A DNA stretch of 53,370 nt from Planctomycetota bacterium (lineage in GTDB: Bacteria > Planctomycetota > JAMOSO01). Both the position numbers and the translations under genes were made by a program. The notes beneath the pieces are model-generated. The model saw nothing but the letters and a program-made list of their open reading frames with translations, was not told where the DNA came from and ran no database searches. Positions 37,999 to 45,912 of this stretch are shown piece after piece. The stretch lies in the NCBI GenBank assembly GCA_027063065.1, contig JAMOSO010000024.1:1-53370 (forward strand), read 5' to 3'. Every line of letters begins with the position of its first letter. Within the stretch, counting starts at the first letter, position 1.

Positions 37999-38027
37999 GT
38001 AGCTTTAATCTTATCGGTTAAAGCTAC
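37999..38027 (+). terminator. Hairpin after the second Gfo/Idh gene
   Basis: Perfect 10-base arms GTAGCTTTAA (37999-38008) and TTAAAGCTAC (38018-38027) with a 9-base loop begin 16 bases after the stop. No U tract follows, so efficiency is doubtful. Confidence 0.5.
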
Positions 38028-38395
38028 GCTCTACGCGATATAATCTCTTCCACTAATGATATTGGGCTAAAAAAAGCTGCAAAAAAGGCAGGAATTAAAA
38101 TTTTCAAATAAATATAGTACAACGGATATAAATAGAGTCTAATGATGGTTATGCTCATCATGGTCTCCTATGCAACATAACTCTTATTATGTTGTATGCA
38201 AGGTGGTTTGTTCTAATTTTAGAAATAAACAAGCCCTACCGATTCATCACCATATCCATAAAAGGCTTTTACTGTAATCAAATGCTGCATCCAACCATGA
38301 ATCTAATTTATGTTGTACGCGTCTTAAATCGGGTCGATTTTTTTAAAAGAACAGTTGGCATTAGCCCTAGAGCATTTCGCAAAAAAATACATTAA
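38022..38395 (+). pseudogene. Remnant of an AraC-family regulator, in two pieces
   Basis: Two pieces of an AraC-type DNA-binding domain lie in the 632-base gap between genes. Piece A (38022-38112) reads LRDIISSTNDIGLKKAAKKAG, like the first helix-turn-helix of the family. Piece B (38321-38395) reads NRVDFFKRTVGISPRAFRKK, matching the family's C-terminal signature FxRxFKRxxGxSPxxFR. About 200 bases with inverted-repeat ends separate them. The N-terminal half of a regulator is not found. The rest of the gap (38396-38615) holds only a hairpin CTTTTGCT/AGCAAAAG (38406-38430) and AT-rich sequence. It could once have controlled the neighbouring sugar genes. Confidence 0.55.
38117..38318. repeat. 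Small element with imperfect terminal inverted repeats inside the AraC remnant
   Basis: The left end starts GTACAAC at 38117; the right end finishes GTTGTAC at 38318. Beyond these 7 matched bases the inverted similarity continues with gaps for about 20 more (ATAAAT, AGA-TC, ATG, TGG). Internally an 11-base stem, ATGCAACATAA (38170-38180) with TTATGTTGTAT (38187-38197), has one wobble, and TTATGTTGTAYGC occurs twice. No transposase is coded, and I find no target-site duplication. A MITE-like insert of about 200 bases is the best reading, but chance and old rearrangement remain possible. Confidence 0.4.
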
Positions 38396-38615
38396 AAATA
38401 AGCCCCTTTTGCTTTATTTATTAGCAAAAGAGCAAAGCCCAAAATATTTCAAGGGTAAAAAATGGTAGAATATATAACAGGTAGCATTTTGCGGTATTTA
38501 TTATCATACATTACTACATATTGTAGGTCTTTATGTAAAGTTAGTTGATTGACTACAATTGCACTATATAATAAAAGGCATATTTTATTATAAAAAATTA
38601 GGATTAAGGAGAATT

Positions 38616-39824
38616 ATGGCAGCTTATATAGCCAGACAACCAATATTTGATACGGAAAAACAAATTTTTGGATATGAGTTGCTATTTCGTTCAGGTGTAG
38701 AAAATATTTTTACTGGCAAAGACGCTACCAATGCCACAACCGATGTTTTATCTTCTAGTATGTTAGAATTTGGCCTTGGAACATTAACCAACGGTGCTAA
38801 AGCTTTTGTTAATTTTACAGAAAAATTATTACTTAATAATACGCCTAATTTATTACCTAATGACTTAGTAGTTATAGAAATTCTTGAAGATGTACCACCT
38901 ACTCCAGAAATAATTGCCAAGTGTAAAGAATATAAAAATGCGGGTTACACAGTGGCCTTAGACGACTATGTTGATGGTCCTGAATTTGAACCATTATTTA
39001 AAATTATTGATATAATTAAAGTTGATTTTAGTATTTCCAATCGTGCTGAACGCGAAAGTTTTGCCAAGAAATTTATACCAATGGGTATTAAATTATTGGC
39101 AGAAAAAGTAGAAACCCAAGAGGACTATATACACGCAAAAGCAAATGGTTATGTTTACTTTCAAGGCTACTTTTTTTGCAAACCATTAATCATATCCTCT
39201 AAACAACTTCCAGGTTCTAAGGCAAGCTATGTTAGATTAATGGCTAATATACAAAAAAAAGATTTAAACGTAACCGACCTTGAAAAAATTATCAAAACTG
39301 ATGTATCTTTGTCTTTTAAGTTACTCAAATATATCAATTCATCATCTTTTGGTTTACGCAATAAAATAAGTTCCATTCAACACGCTTTAACACTATTAGG
39401 TGTAGCCAATGTAAAAAAATGGGCAACATTAATTGCTATGGCCAATGTCGGCTCGGATAAACCTAGCGAATTATTAGTAAACGCATTAATACGCGCTAGA
39501 TTTTGCGAATTACTAGCTAAAGAATTAAATAAAAAAGTAAATCCAAATGATATGTTTTTACTTGGTTTATTATCTTTAATAGACGCAATGACCGATAGGC
39601 CACTAAAAGAAATGTTAAATCAAATGCCCCTAGAAGATGATTTACACAATGCCTTACTAGGCAAAAAATGCCCTATGCGCGATTTATTTGATATAGCTAT
39701 CGCCTACGAAAGAGCCGATTGGAAACAACTACAAGACATTCAAATAAATCTAGGCTGTGGCGAAACCATCATAGCGCAAATGTACTTAGAGGCATTGAAA
39801 TGGGTCAACGAAATAGAAATTTAA
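38616..39824 (+). CDS. Degenerate EAL plus HDOD signalling protein (YuxH type)
   Basis: The 402-residue protein starts at ATG 38616, preceded by AAGGAG; an upstream TTG would add 19 unrelated residues. The EAL-like domain covers about 1-200: the EAL position reads YELLFR, with VEILEDV, LDDYVDGPEFEP, LAEKVET and YFQGYFFCKP following. Several residues needed for c-di-GMP hydrolysis are absent, as is usual in this family, so it is likely a sensor rather than a phosphodiesterase. The HDOD domain covers about 205-400 (DLEKIIKTDVSLSFKLLKYINS). It converges on trpG with a 4-base overlap. With the HDOD-GAF and PilZ genes it points to c-di-GMP-type signalling. Confidence 0.9.
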   Translation: MAAYIARQPIFDTEKQIFGYELLFRSGVENIFTGKDATNATTDVLSSSMLEFGLGTLTNGAKAFVNFTEKLLLNNTPNLLPNDLVVIEILEDVPPTPEIIAKCKEYKNAGYTVALDDYVDGPEFEPLFKIIDIIKVDFSISNRAERESFAKKFIPMGIKLLAEKVETQEDYIHAKANGYVYFQGYFFCKPLIISSKQLPGSKASYVRLMANIQKKDLNVTDLEKIIKTDVSLSFKLLKYINSSSFGLRNKISSIQHALTLLGVANVKKWATLIAMANVGSDKPSELLVNALIRARFCELLAKELNKKVNPNDMFLLGLLSLIDAMTDRPLKEMLNQMPLEDDLHNALLGKKCPMRDLFDIAIAYERADWKQLQDIQINLGCGETIIAQMYLEALKWVNEIEI

Positions 39825-40435
39825 TTTTGCATTAAGAAGTTTTTCAATAAATCTTTACCGCCTTCAGTGGCAAAAGATTCTGGGTGAAACTGAATACCAT
39901 AAATAGGATATTGTTTATGTTTAATCGCCATAATTTCACCTGTTTCGGCGATGCTTGCTGTAAGCTCTAAACACTCTGGTAAAGAGTTTGCTTCTGCTAT
40001 TAAAGAGTGATAACGCATAACCTCAAGAGGATTTGGCATACCTTTAAAAATACTAAGATTATTATGCTTAATTGGACTAATCTTGCCATGCATTGGTGTA
40101 TCAGCTTTAACAATTTTACCACCAAATACATGCACTACACCTTGCATACCCAAACAAACACCAAGCAAAGGTGTGTGTATACCTAGCTCCTTAATAATAT
40201 CTGCGCATACGCCAAAATATTTTTTATCATCTGGTGAACCAGGGCCTGGTGAAATGATAATTCTGTCTGGCTTTGCTAGACGGATATCATCTATGCTTAT
40301 TTTATCATTGCGCTTTACAATAATTTCTACATTTTCTATAGAACCTAGATTTTTTTCTGTATTTAAAATCTCACCAATAAATTGATAAAGATTATAAGTA
40401 AACGAATCATAATTATCGACTATATAAACCTTCAT
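39821..40435 (-). CDS. trpG: Anthranilate synthase component II (glutamine amidotransferase)
   Basis: This glutaminase subunit delivers ammonia to TrpE. The class I amidotransferase motifs are complete in 204 residues: the opening DNYDSFTYNL, the oxyanion SPGPGSPDD, the nucleophile Cys94 in GVCLGMQ, and the His184/Glu186 pair in FHPES. PabA is nearly identical in sequence and the protein could serve both pathways; the partner gene is TrpE-like, so I call it TrpG. It is the last gene of trpR-trpE-trpG, joined to trpE by a TAATG overlap. The remaining trp genes are not in the window. Confidence 0.9.
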   Translation of the reverse strand: MKVYIVDNYDSFTYNLYQFIGEILNTEKNLGSIENVEIIVKRNDKISIDDIRLAKPDRIIISPGPGSPDDKKYFGVCADIIKELGIHTPLLGVCLGMQGVVHVFGGKIVKADTPMHGKISPIKHNNLSIFKGMPNPLEVMRYHSLIAEANSLPECLELTASIAETGEIMAIKHKQYPIYGIQFHPESFATEGGKDLLKNFLMQN

Positions 40436-41832
40436 TATTTGCTGCCCTTATTGTTTTTTATAAATAAATCCAAAACTTTTTTTGTACCTGCAAATTTACG
40501 ATTAATTTCTTGATATTCATCTTCAGGGTTAGAATCGTACACATTGCCACCGCATGTTTGTACATAAGCATCTTCACCATTAGCAAAAATTGTGCGAATA
40601 GGAATAGCAAAAGTACAATCACCGTTAAAAGAAAATGTCCCAACGGCACCGCCGTAGGGGCCTCGACCATCGTTTTCTAAATCATCAATAATTTTCATAG
40701 CTTCAATTTTAGGAGCTCCAGTTAAAGTACCCGCTGGAAAATTACTTGCTAATGCACTAAACATATCATGATTTTCGGCAATAATACCTACTATTTCACT
40801 AGCTATATGTTGCACATGACTAAAGCGTTTAATATCCATTAAGGAGCGTACTTTAACTGTACCAAATCTAGCAACACGCCCTATATCATTACGATGCAAA
40901 TCTACAATCATATTATGTTCAGCAATTTCTTTAGGATTATTTAACAACTCTCTTGCCAAAGAAGTGTCTTCTTTTTTATTAGCCCCTCGCTTAGTTGTGC
41001 CTGCCAATGGAAAAGTCTCCATTTCACCTTGTCGCAATCTAAACAATAACTCTGGACTAGCACCTATTAATTTTTGATTATTAAATTTTAAATAATACAT
41101 TTGCGGAGATGGATTAATCTCTCTTAGTTGTTCGTATAAATTTATGCAATCACCTTTTAGAGTAAAGCGTTTTTTAAAACCCACTTCTGTCTGAAAAATC
41201 TTACCATCAATTATATCCTGTTTTACTTTCATTACTGCTTGGCGATGCTGTTGCTTATCCATTGTTTCTTCGCCGATAATAACTTCTAAATTACCATTTA
41301 TAGAATCTGGCTCTGCCATTATTTCTTCAACTAAATCCAAGCGTGATTTTTCATAATAAAAATAAATCAATTCGCCTGTCATCTTATCTAAAATTAACCC
41401 GTCTTTATACAAACCAAATCTAAAAGCATCAAACATATCACTGCTTTGCAATTGTAATGCTGGCTCAAAATAGTTCATACTATCATAACCCAAATACCCT
41501 GTTAAACCTCCAGCATATTTTCTGGAAATAATATTTTGAGGTACAATTGAGCGTAATAAATAATATGGGTTTTCACTTTGATATGTTGTTTTTTTGCCAT
41601 GACGGTTTTCAATAACCAAATCTTTATTATTGGCATATATTTGAAGTTCTGGATCAAAACCGATAATTGAATGTCGCGATATATTAGAATCTTCTCCCAA
41701 AGATTCTAAATAAAAACAAGTGTCAAAACGCTTTTCTATTTTTTTAAAAAAACCAAAAAAATCACAATCAGCACTGATTGTAATATAATTAGGTTTACGA
41801 GGTAATTTTATTAATGGTGGGATTTCATTCAT
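40435..41832 (-). CDS. trpE: Anthranilate synthase component I
   Basis: TrpE makes anthranilate from chorismate and ammonia. The 465-residue protein keeps the C-terminal chorismate core (DLHRNDIGRVARFGTV, FPAGTLTGAPKIEAM, CGGNVYDSNPEDEYQE). At the key site it reads PLAGTTKRGA, with Ala where PabB has the nucleophilic Lys, so it is anthranilate rather than aminodeoxychorismate synthase. The tryptophan-feedback region shows YLES (41-44), close to the LLES of inhibitable TrpE. It overlaps trpR by 8 bases and trpG by 1 base. Confidence 0.93.
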   Translation of the reverse strand: MNEIPPLIKLPRKPNYITISADCDFFGFFKKIEKRFDTCFYLESLGEDSNISRHSIIGFDPELQIYANNKDLVIENRHGKKTTYQSENPYYLLRSIVPQNIISRKYAGGLTGYLGYDSMNYFEPALQLQSSDMFDAFRFGLYKDGLILDKMTGELIYFYYEKSRLDLVEEIMAEPDSINGNLEVIIGEETMDKQQHRQAVMKVKQDIIDGKIFQTEVGFKKRFTLKGDCINLYEQLREINPSPQMYYLKFNNQKLIGASPELLFRLRQGEMETFPLAGTTKRGANKKEDTSLARELLNNPKEIAEHNMIVDLHRNDIGRVARFGTVKVRSLMDIKRFSHVQHIASEIVGIIAENHDMFSALASNFPAGTLTGAPKIEAMKIIDDLENDGRGPYGGAVGTFSFNGDCTFAIPIRTIFANGEDAYVQTCGGNVYDSNPEDEYQEINRKFAGTKKVLDLFIKNNKGSK

Positions 41833-42079
41833 AATGTATTTTGTCTTTCAAAGCTTTTGAACCACGGGTAACAGTAGCTATGCCAACACCTAGTATCTCG
41901 GCAATTTGACGTTGCGGTTTACCCTCTTTTAATAATTTAAATATTTCTAAGCGTTTACTAATTTCGCTCAGTTCAGATGTTGTTAATAAATCTGTCAATA
42001 ATTCTTCCATCTGTATAGCACTATTGGCCGAATAAAGATGTTTACTTAATTTTTTGATATGAACGGACTGTGTATTCAT
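41825..42079 (-). CDS. trpR: Trp operon repressor (TrpR/YerC-YecD family)
   Basis: The 84-residue protein is short for TrpR (about 107), but its DNA-binding half is very close to it: RQIAEILGVGIATVTRGSKALK matches the TrpR helix-turn-helix with GIATxTRGS. The upstream part LTTSELSEISKRLEIFKLLKEG aligns with the dimer-core helices. Being first in an operon with trpEG and carrying a CTAG operator on its own start, it should be an autoregulating Trp-sensing repressor. A YerC/YecD-type relative with another role is the alternative. The gene has no Shine-Dalgarno. Confidence 0.88.
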   Translation of the reverse strand: MNTQSVHIKKLSKHLYSANSAIQMEELLTDLLTTSELSEISKRLEIFKLLKEGKPQRQIAEILGVGIATVTRGSKALKDKIHYE

Positions 42080-42118
42080 GTACTAGTACATAGTAGGGAT
42101 TGAATACTATTTTGTAAA
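42078..42118 (-). promoter_or_regulatory. trpR promoter and TrpR-like operator overlapping the start codon
   Basis: On the minus strand TTTACA (42113-42118) and TACTAT (42090-42095) are 17 bases apart. A perfect 14-base palindrome ATGTACTAGTACAT (42078-42091) begins inside the ATG and covers the predicted transcription start. Its GTACTAGTAC core matches the CTAG half site of the E. coli trp operator. With the start 6-8 bases after the -10, the mRNA would have a leader of only about 2-4 bases, so it is nearly leaderless. Confidence 0.75.
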
Positions 42119-42262
42119 GTTTTTTTTAATCTCTGCTATGCAGTCTTCAAAACATATTTGGTATTACATCATATAAATCTTTTCTACTACTGAGAAAACA
42201 TAACTGCTATTGATACAGGTTTATTACTAATTGATAAATACTTAAATTTTGAGTTGTAAAAT

Positions 42263-42301
42263 TTCAAAAGGCACTGTAAATAAATCGCAGTGCCTTTTGA
42301 A
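42263..42301 (-). terminator. Terminator of the SSS symporter gene
   Basis: Perfect 14-base arms TTCAAAAGGCACTG (42263-42276) and CAGTGCCTTTTGAA (42288-42301) with an 11-base loop start 8 bases past the symporter stop. On the minus strand the stem runs into ATTTTAC, a modest U tract. The rest of 42119-42262 is AT-rich, and I see nothing else in it. Confidence 0.75.
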
Positions 42302-42308
42302 TAAAAAA

Positions 42309-44654
42309 TTAAATTTCAGTTTCTTTTTTTAATAATTCTTCTAATTCACGCTCTTCTTTATGAGCTTCTTCAATAGTTACATGTTCTATATTTTCAACTA
42401 ACGCAATATCATCTGCGCTAACATTGCCAATTACACGACCATCATCCAACAAATTATCTTCTTTTTCTGCCAACCTTTGAAATAATTTACGCAAATCTAA
42501 AGTTCCACCAATTGTAAACCAAACTGTTGAAACAACTGCAACTGCCCCTGGAACAACAACATTACTAATCAAAAACCAGTCTGCCCAAGCTTTATCGCTC
42601 ATAGGCGAAACATAATTAACAATACAAAGTATTACAAAACTGCCAAAGCCCCAACCTATGGACCAAATAAATACTGACCATGCTAAAATTTTATCACCCT
42701 TAGTGTATTGAGAGTCAATACCAACCAATTTTTGAATAGCCACAAAAAAAGTCAGTTTTTCTTTTTCAACAGATTTGCCCTCGCGCCTATATTTGCCACG
42801 ATGCAAAAGCCTATCCATATTAAAAGCTTCTTTGCATGTAAAATAAGAAACAATAATATAAAGAGAAATAGCTACAACCATACTAATAAAAAATATTTCT
42901 TGGGAATTGATAGGAAATGAATCTGGATTCATCCGCCAAACAATAAAAGGTTCTAATGGACCAGATAAAGTCTCTAAGATATTGCCTAAAGTGCCTACAT
43001 AGCCCATTGAATCTAATGCTGGATATATATAAGCTGGCCACATTTTTTGCAAAATAATACCGCCTGTTGCTATAGATGAACCAGCCAATAACGATGCAAA
43101 AGCTCCAGCTGTTGTACCGCGTTTCCAATACAATCCACCAATAATTACAGGGCCTGAGCCACCAATCCAGATAGCACCTGTTATGGCAAAAAACATTAAA
43201 ATAAAATCAATTTGAGAAAAGTAAAACGAAAATAGAAAAGCAAAAACTGCTACCAGAGCTATAACAATCCTCAACATCATTAATTGTTGGTGCGGGGTTA
43301 CTGGCTTGCCTCGCAATGGTAAAATCAAATCTTGCACGATAATACTGCCCCATGAATGCATATAGGTAGTATCGGTACTGATAAGTAAAAATATACATAG
43401 GGCGCAAAAAATACCTGTAATACCTATTGGCAAAATATCTCTAAGTGCCGATGGCACACGCATTTGATTAAAAATTGTATTAAAGCTTGTAGCTGCCGAT
43501 TTGTCGGAATGAGCAATAATATTTTTAATATTATCACGCAAAGGCTCTCTAGAGTTAGTAGAATCTTTAATTACCAAAGAGCTAATTGATTGCGGTGCAG
43601 TGCCAGTGGCAATATAAGTTTGAATATCTTTTTTTACTGTTGCATTTTCTGGTGAAACCACATCGGCAACTACTTTGGCAGCCAACTGTTGACGACACTC
43701 TTGCGCCTCTTTAGAAAAATGACTGTGTGTTAAAAATGTAAACCCTGCTATTGCCAAAAGTATATACATCATATTAGCAAAACCTGCTCGCCAAGTACCA
43801 AGAACAGCACCCATTTTTTGTTCATGAGCATTCAAAGCTGCGGCGTTATAGCCTTGACTACCAGACCACGACATACGATTTAATACATTACTTAATAACC
43901 CTACAAAAATATAAAACAAATTAAAGGTTCTTAACTTATCTATATCAAAAGGGTTTAATAAACTTTTACCCGGCTCTACATTAAGTAAAGCTGGTTCTAT
44001 TTCTTGCCCCCAAGAGAATTTAAATAAAATATAAATCACAATTATGGCATATAACGGATAACTTAAAATACCTTGAATACAATCTGTAACCATAATTGTG
44101 ATTTGACCACCTATACAAACAATAAAAACGGCCAAAGATAAAAAGGTTGCCATTACCAAGCCAAAGGTTGGAAAGCTAACACCTAAGATACTTATTTCTA
44201 ATGGTAAATCGCAATAATAAATTAAAAAGCGTGCGCCCACCGCAGGGAAAATAGCATAGTTTAATACGCCTGATACTGATTGCAAAATGGCGGCAAAAAT
44301 CCTAAAAGTGCGACTATAACGCATTTCTAAAAACTGCCCCATTGTCAAAGCACGGGTTTCTCTAAATCTAAAGATACAATAACCTGTTAAAGTTATAATA
44401 ATGCCCAATGGCAAACCTATGCCAGACCAAAATGATACGGCAAAGCCTGAGTTATAATACATCTCAAACATTGCCACCAAACTAATTAATCCCATGCCAG
44501 CTTCTGCACCAGCTACAGCAACAACATAACGCCCTGCAACACGTCCAGCAGCTAAAAAGTCAGAAACTCCTTTAACGTATTTCTGCGCTTTTAAAGAAAC
44601 GGCTAAAACCAATAATAATGGTACAAATACAATAAGCCAATCAATCCAATGCAT
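42309..44654 (-). CDS. Sodium:solute symporter (SSS/SLC5 family)
   Basis: From ATG 44654 the protein has 781 residues, longer than the usual 500-650. AAGGAG lies 5 bases upstream of that ATG; the upstream Met at 44723 is less likely. It opens with a membrane helix (WLIVFVPLLLVLAVSL), then DFLAAGRVAGRYVVAVAGAEAGMGL and GYCIFRFRETRALTMGQFLEMRYSRTFRI, typical of SSS transporters. At least 13 hydrophobic segments are seen. A polar insertion lies between two central helices (about 325-395) and a charged, coiled C-terminal tail ends the chain. It follows lacI-gnd-pfkB on the same strand, separated by a hairpin, and is probably the uptake system for a sugar acid or sugar. Confidence 0.9.
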   Translation of the reverse strand: MHWIDWLIVFVPLLLVLAVSLKAQKYVKGVSDFLAAGRVAGRYVVAVAGAEAGMGLISLVAMFEMYYNSGFAVSFWSGIGLPLGIIITLTGYCIFRFRETRALTMGQFLEMRYSRTFRIFAAILQSVSGVLNYAIFPAVGARFLIYYCDLPLEISILGVSFPTFGLVMATFLSLAVFIVCIGGQITIMVTDCIQGILSYPLYAIIVIYILFKFSWGQEIEPALLNVEPGKSLLNPFDIDKLRTFNLFYIFVGLLSNVLNRMSWSGSQGYNAAALNAHEQKMGAVLGTWRAGFANMMYILLAIAGFTFLTHSHFSKEAQECRQQLAAKVVADVVSPENATVKKDIQTYIATGTAPQSISSLVIKDSTNSREPLRDNIKNIIAHSDKSAATSFNTIFNQMRVPSALRDILPIGITGIFCALCIFLLISTDTTYMHSWGSIIVQDLILPLRGKPVTPHQQLMMLRIVIALVAVFAFLFSFYFSQIDFILMFFAITGAIWIGGSGPVIIGGLYWKRGTTAGAFASLLAGSSIATGGIILQKMWPAYIYPALDSMGYVGTLGNILETLSGPLEPFIVWRMNPDSFPINSQEIFFISMVVAISLYIIVSYFTCKEAFNMDRLLHRGKYRREGKSVEKEKLTFFVAIQKLVGIDSQYTKGDKILAWSVFIWSIGWGFGSFVILCIVNYVSPMSDKAWADWFLISNVVVPGAVAVVSTVWFTIGGTLDLRKLFQRLAEKEDNLLDDGRVIGNVSADDIALVENIEHVTIEEAHKEERELEELLKKETEI

Positions 44655-44688
44655 AAAACTCCTTATCAATATAGTTAAAAACATAGTA

Positions 44689-44720
44689 TATGATGCCAAA
44701 GAAAAACTTTTGGCATCATA
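44689..44720 (-). terminator. Hairpin between pfkB and the symporter gene
   Basis: Twelve-base arms TATGATGCCAAA (44689-44700) and TTTGGCATCATA (44709-44720) with an 8-base loop lie about 100 bases after the pfkB stop. On the minus strand they are followed by TACTATGTTTTT. It probably terminates lacI-gnd-pfkB, or lets only part of the transcript through to the symporter. Confidence 0.6.
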
Positions 44721-44823
44721 CAACTATCGATATATATGATTAATAAAGCATATTTATGCTAACTTAGCAAATGTATTTTAAATAAATCGTATGACTTAGT
44801 GTAAATAATAGCCTATTTGCTTA

Positions 44824-45897
44824 CTATCTACGAACCCTTGCATTACCTTCCCAAATACTCCAAATCATCTCTTCATCAGCTGGTTGAGCATAGTCAGTAT
44901 TCATAGTGGCTGCCAAAGCTCCGCTTGCCCAACCAAATTGAGTGGCTTTTTCTGATTGCCAACCTTTTAAAATCCCGTACAACAATCCGCCAACAAAACC
45001 ATCACCACCACCAATGCGATCATAAACTACAATATCACGAGGCATAATAACATGCCAATCTTGATTATCAGACACAATAGCACCCCATTTATGATTATTA
45101 GTATTCACAACCTCACGCAAAGTTGTGGCATAAATAGAGCCATTTGGATAAACTTTTTTTACCCTTTCAATCATTTCTTTAAAACTTTCAATTTTAGCCT
45201 CTAACCCTTCTCCACCAGCTTCAGGGCCCTGAATACCAAGACAAAGCTGAAAATCTTCTTCGTTGCCTACTAAAATATCAGATAAGGATGCAATCTCAGA
45301 AAAAACTTCGCTTAATTCTGCTTCACGCCCCTTCCAAAATGAAGCTCGATGATTTAAATCAAATGAAATTTTAGTGCCATATTTTTTGGCAGTACGGGCA
45401 ATATCTAAACAAAACTGAGACGTCTCTTTAGAAAGAGCCCCAATCAAACCAGACAAATGCACAATTTGCACACCATCTTGACCAAAGATTTTATCCAAAT
45501 CAAAATCTTTTACATTTAATTTACGACCTACCTCACCAGCCCTGTCATTTTGAACACGGGGGCCTCGTGAACCAAAACCGCTATCAGCCATATTAATTTG
45601 ATGGCGATATCCCCAAGGATCTTCTTGTTCAAACTCAGGACCTTCAAAATCCATACGTCGTGAACGCAAATTATCCTTAATAAAATGAGATACTGGTGAA
45701 CCTTTTACAAAAGATGTTAAAATCTTAACGGGTAAGCCCAAAAACGAAGCTACACTTCCAACATTTGACTCGGCAGATGTCGCAGTCATTTTAAATATAT
45801 CGCTACAATGAAATGGTTGACCATTCACAGGTGTCAATCTAACGCCCATACTTGTTGGGATAAGTAATGAATATTTATAATCTTTTTTTAATTCCAT
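44824..45897 (-). CDS. PfkB-family sugar or sugar-acid kinase
   Basis: The 357-residue protein is a ribokinase-fold kinase. The N-terminal glycine-rich substrate region reads TSAESNVGSVASFLGLPV (AESNVG in place of the usual GGxxxN). The C-terminal anion-hole motif with the catalytic Asp is DRIGGGDGFVGGLLYGIL. The sequence type is nearest to 2-keto-3-deoxygluconate kinases. It follows gnd by 15 bases in the operon lacI-gnd-pfkB. Kinase specificity decides the cluster's chemistry: with gnd as neighbour, D-gluconate would give the Gnd substrate, while KDG would not. I cannot tell them apart from the sequence. Confidence 0.86.
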   Translation of the reverse strand: MELKKDYKYSLLIPTSMGVRLTPVNGQPFHCSDIFKMTATSAESNVGSVASFLGLPVKILTSFVKGSPVSHFIKDNLRSRRMDFEGPEFEQEDPWGYRHQINMADSGFGSRGPRVQNDRAGEVGRKLNVKDFDLDKIFGQDGVQIVHLSGLIGALSKETSQFCLDIARTAKKYGTKISFDLNHRASFWKGREAELSEVFSEIASLSDILVGNEEDFQLCLGIQGPEAGGEGLEAKIESFKEMIERVKKVYPNGSIYATTLREVVNTNNHKWGAIVSDNQDWHVIMPRDIVVYDRIGGGDGFVGGLLYGILKGWQSEKATQFGWASGALAATMNTDYAQPADEEMIWSIWEGNARVRR

Positions 45898-45912
45898 TTT
45901 TTGCCTTATAAA

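Noticed and set aside
38165-38200. tRNA or other structured RNA gene at the strong stem-loop
   Set aside because: Only one stem is present; no cloverleaf, CCA end or conserved tRNA bases follow.
40435-41832. PabB (aminodeoxychorismate synthase) instead of TrpE
   Set aside because: The motif is PLAGT with Ala; PabB has Lys at that position. TrpR in the same operon also supports TrpE.
42080-42120. Trp attenuator or T-box leader
   Set aside because: The predicted transcript starts within a few bases of the ATG, so no leader peptide or antiterminator can fit.
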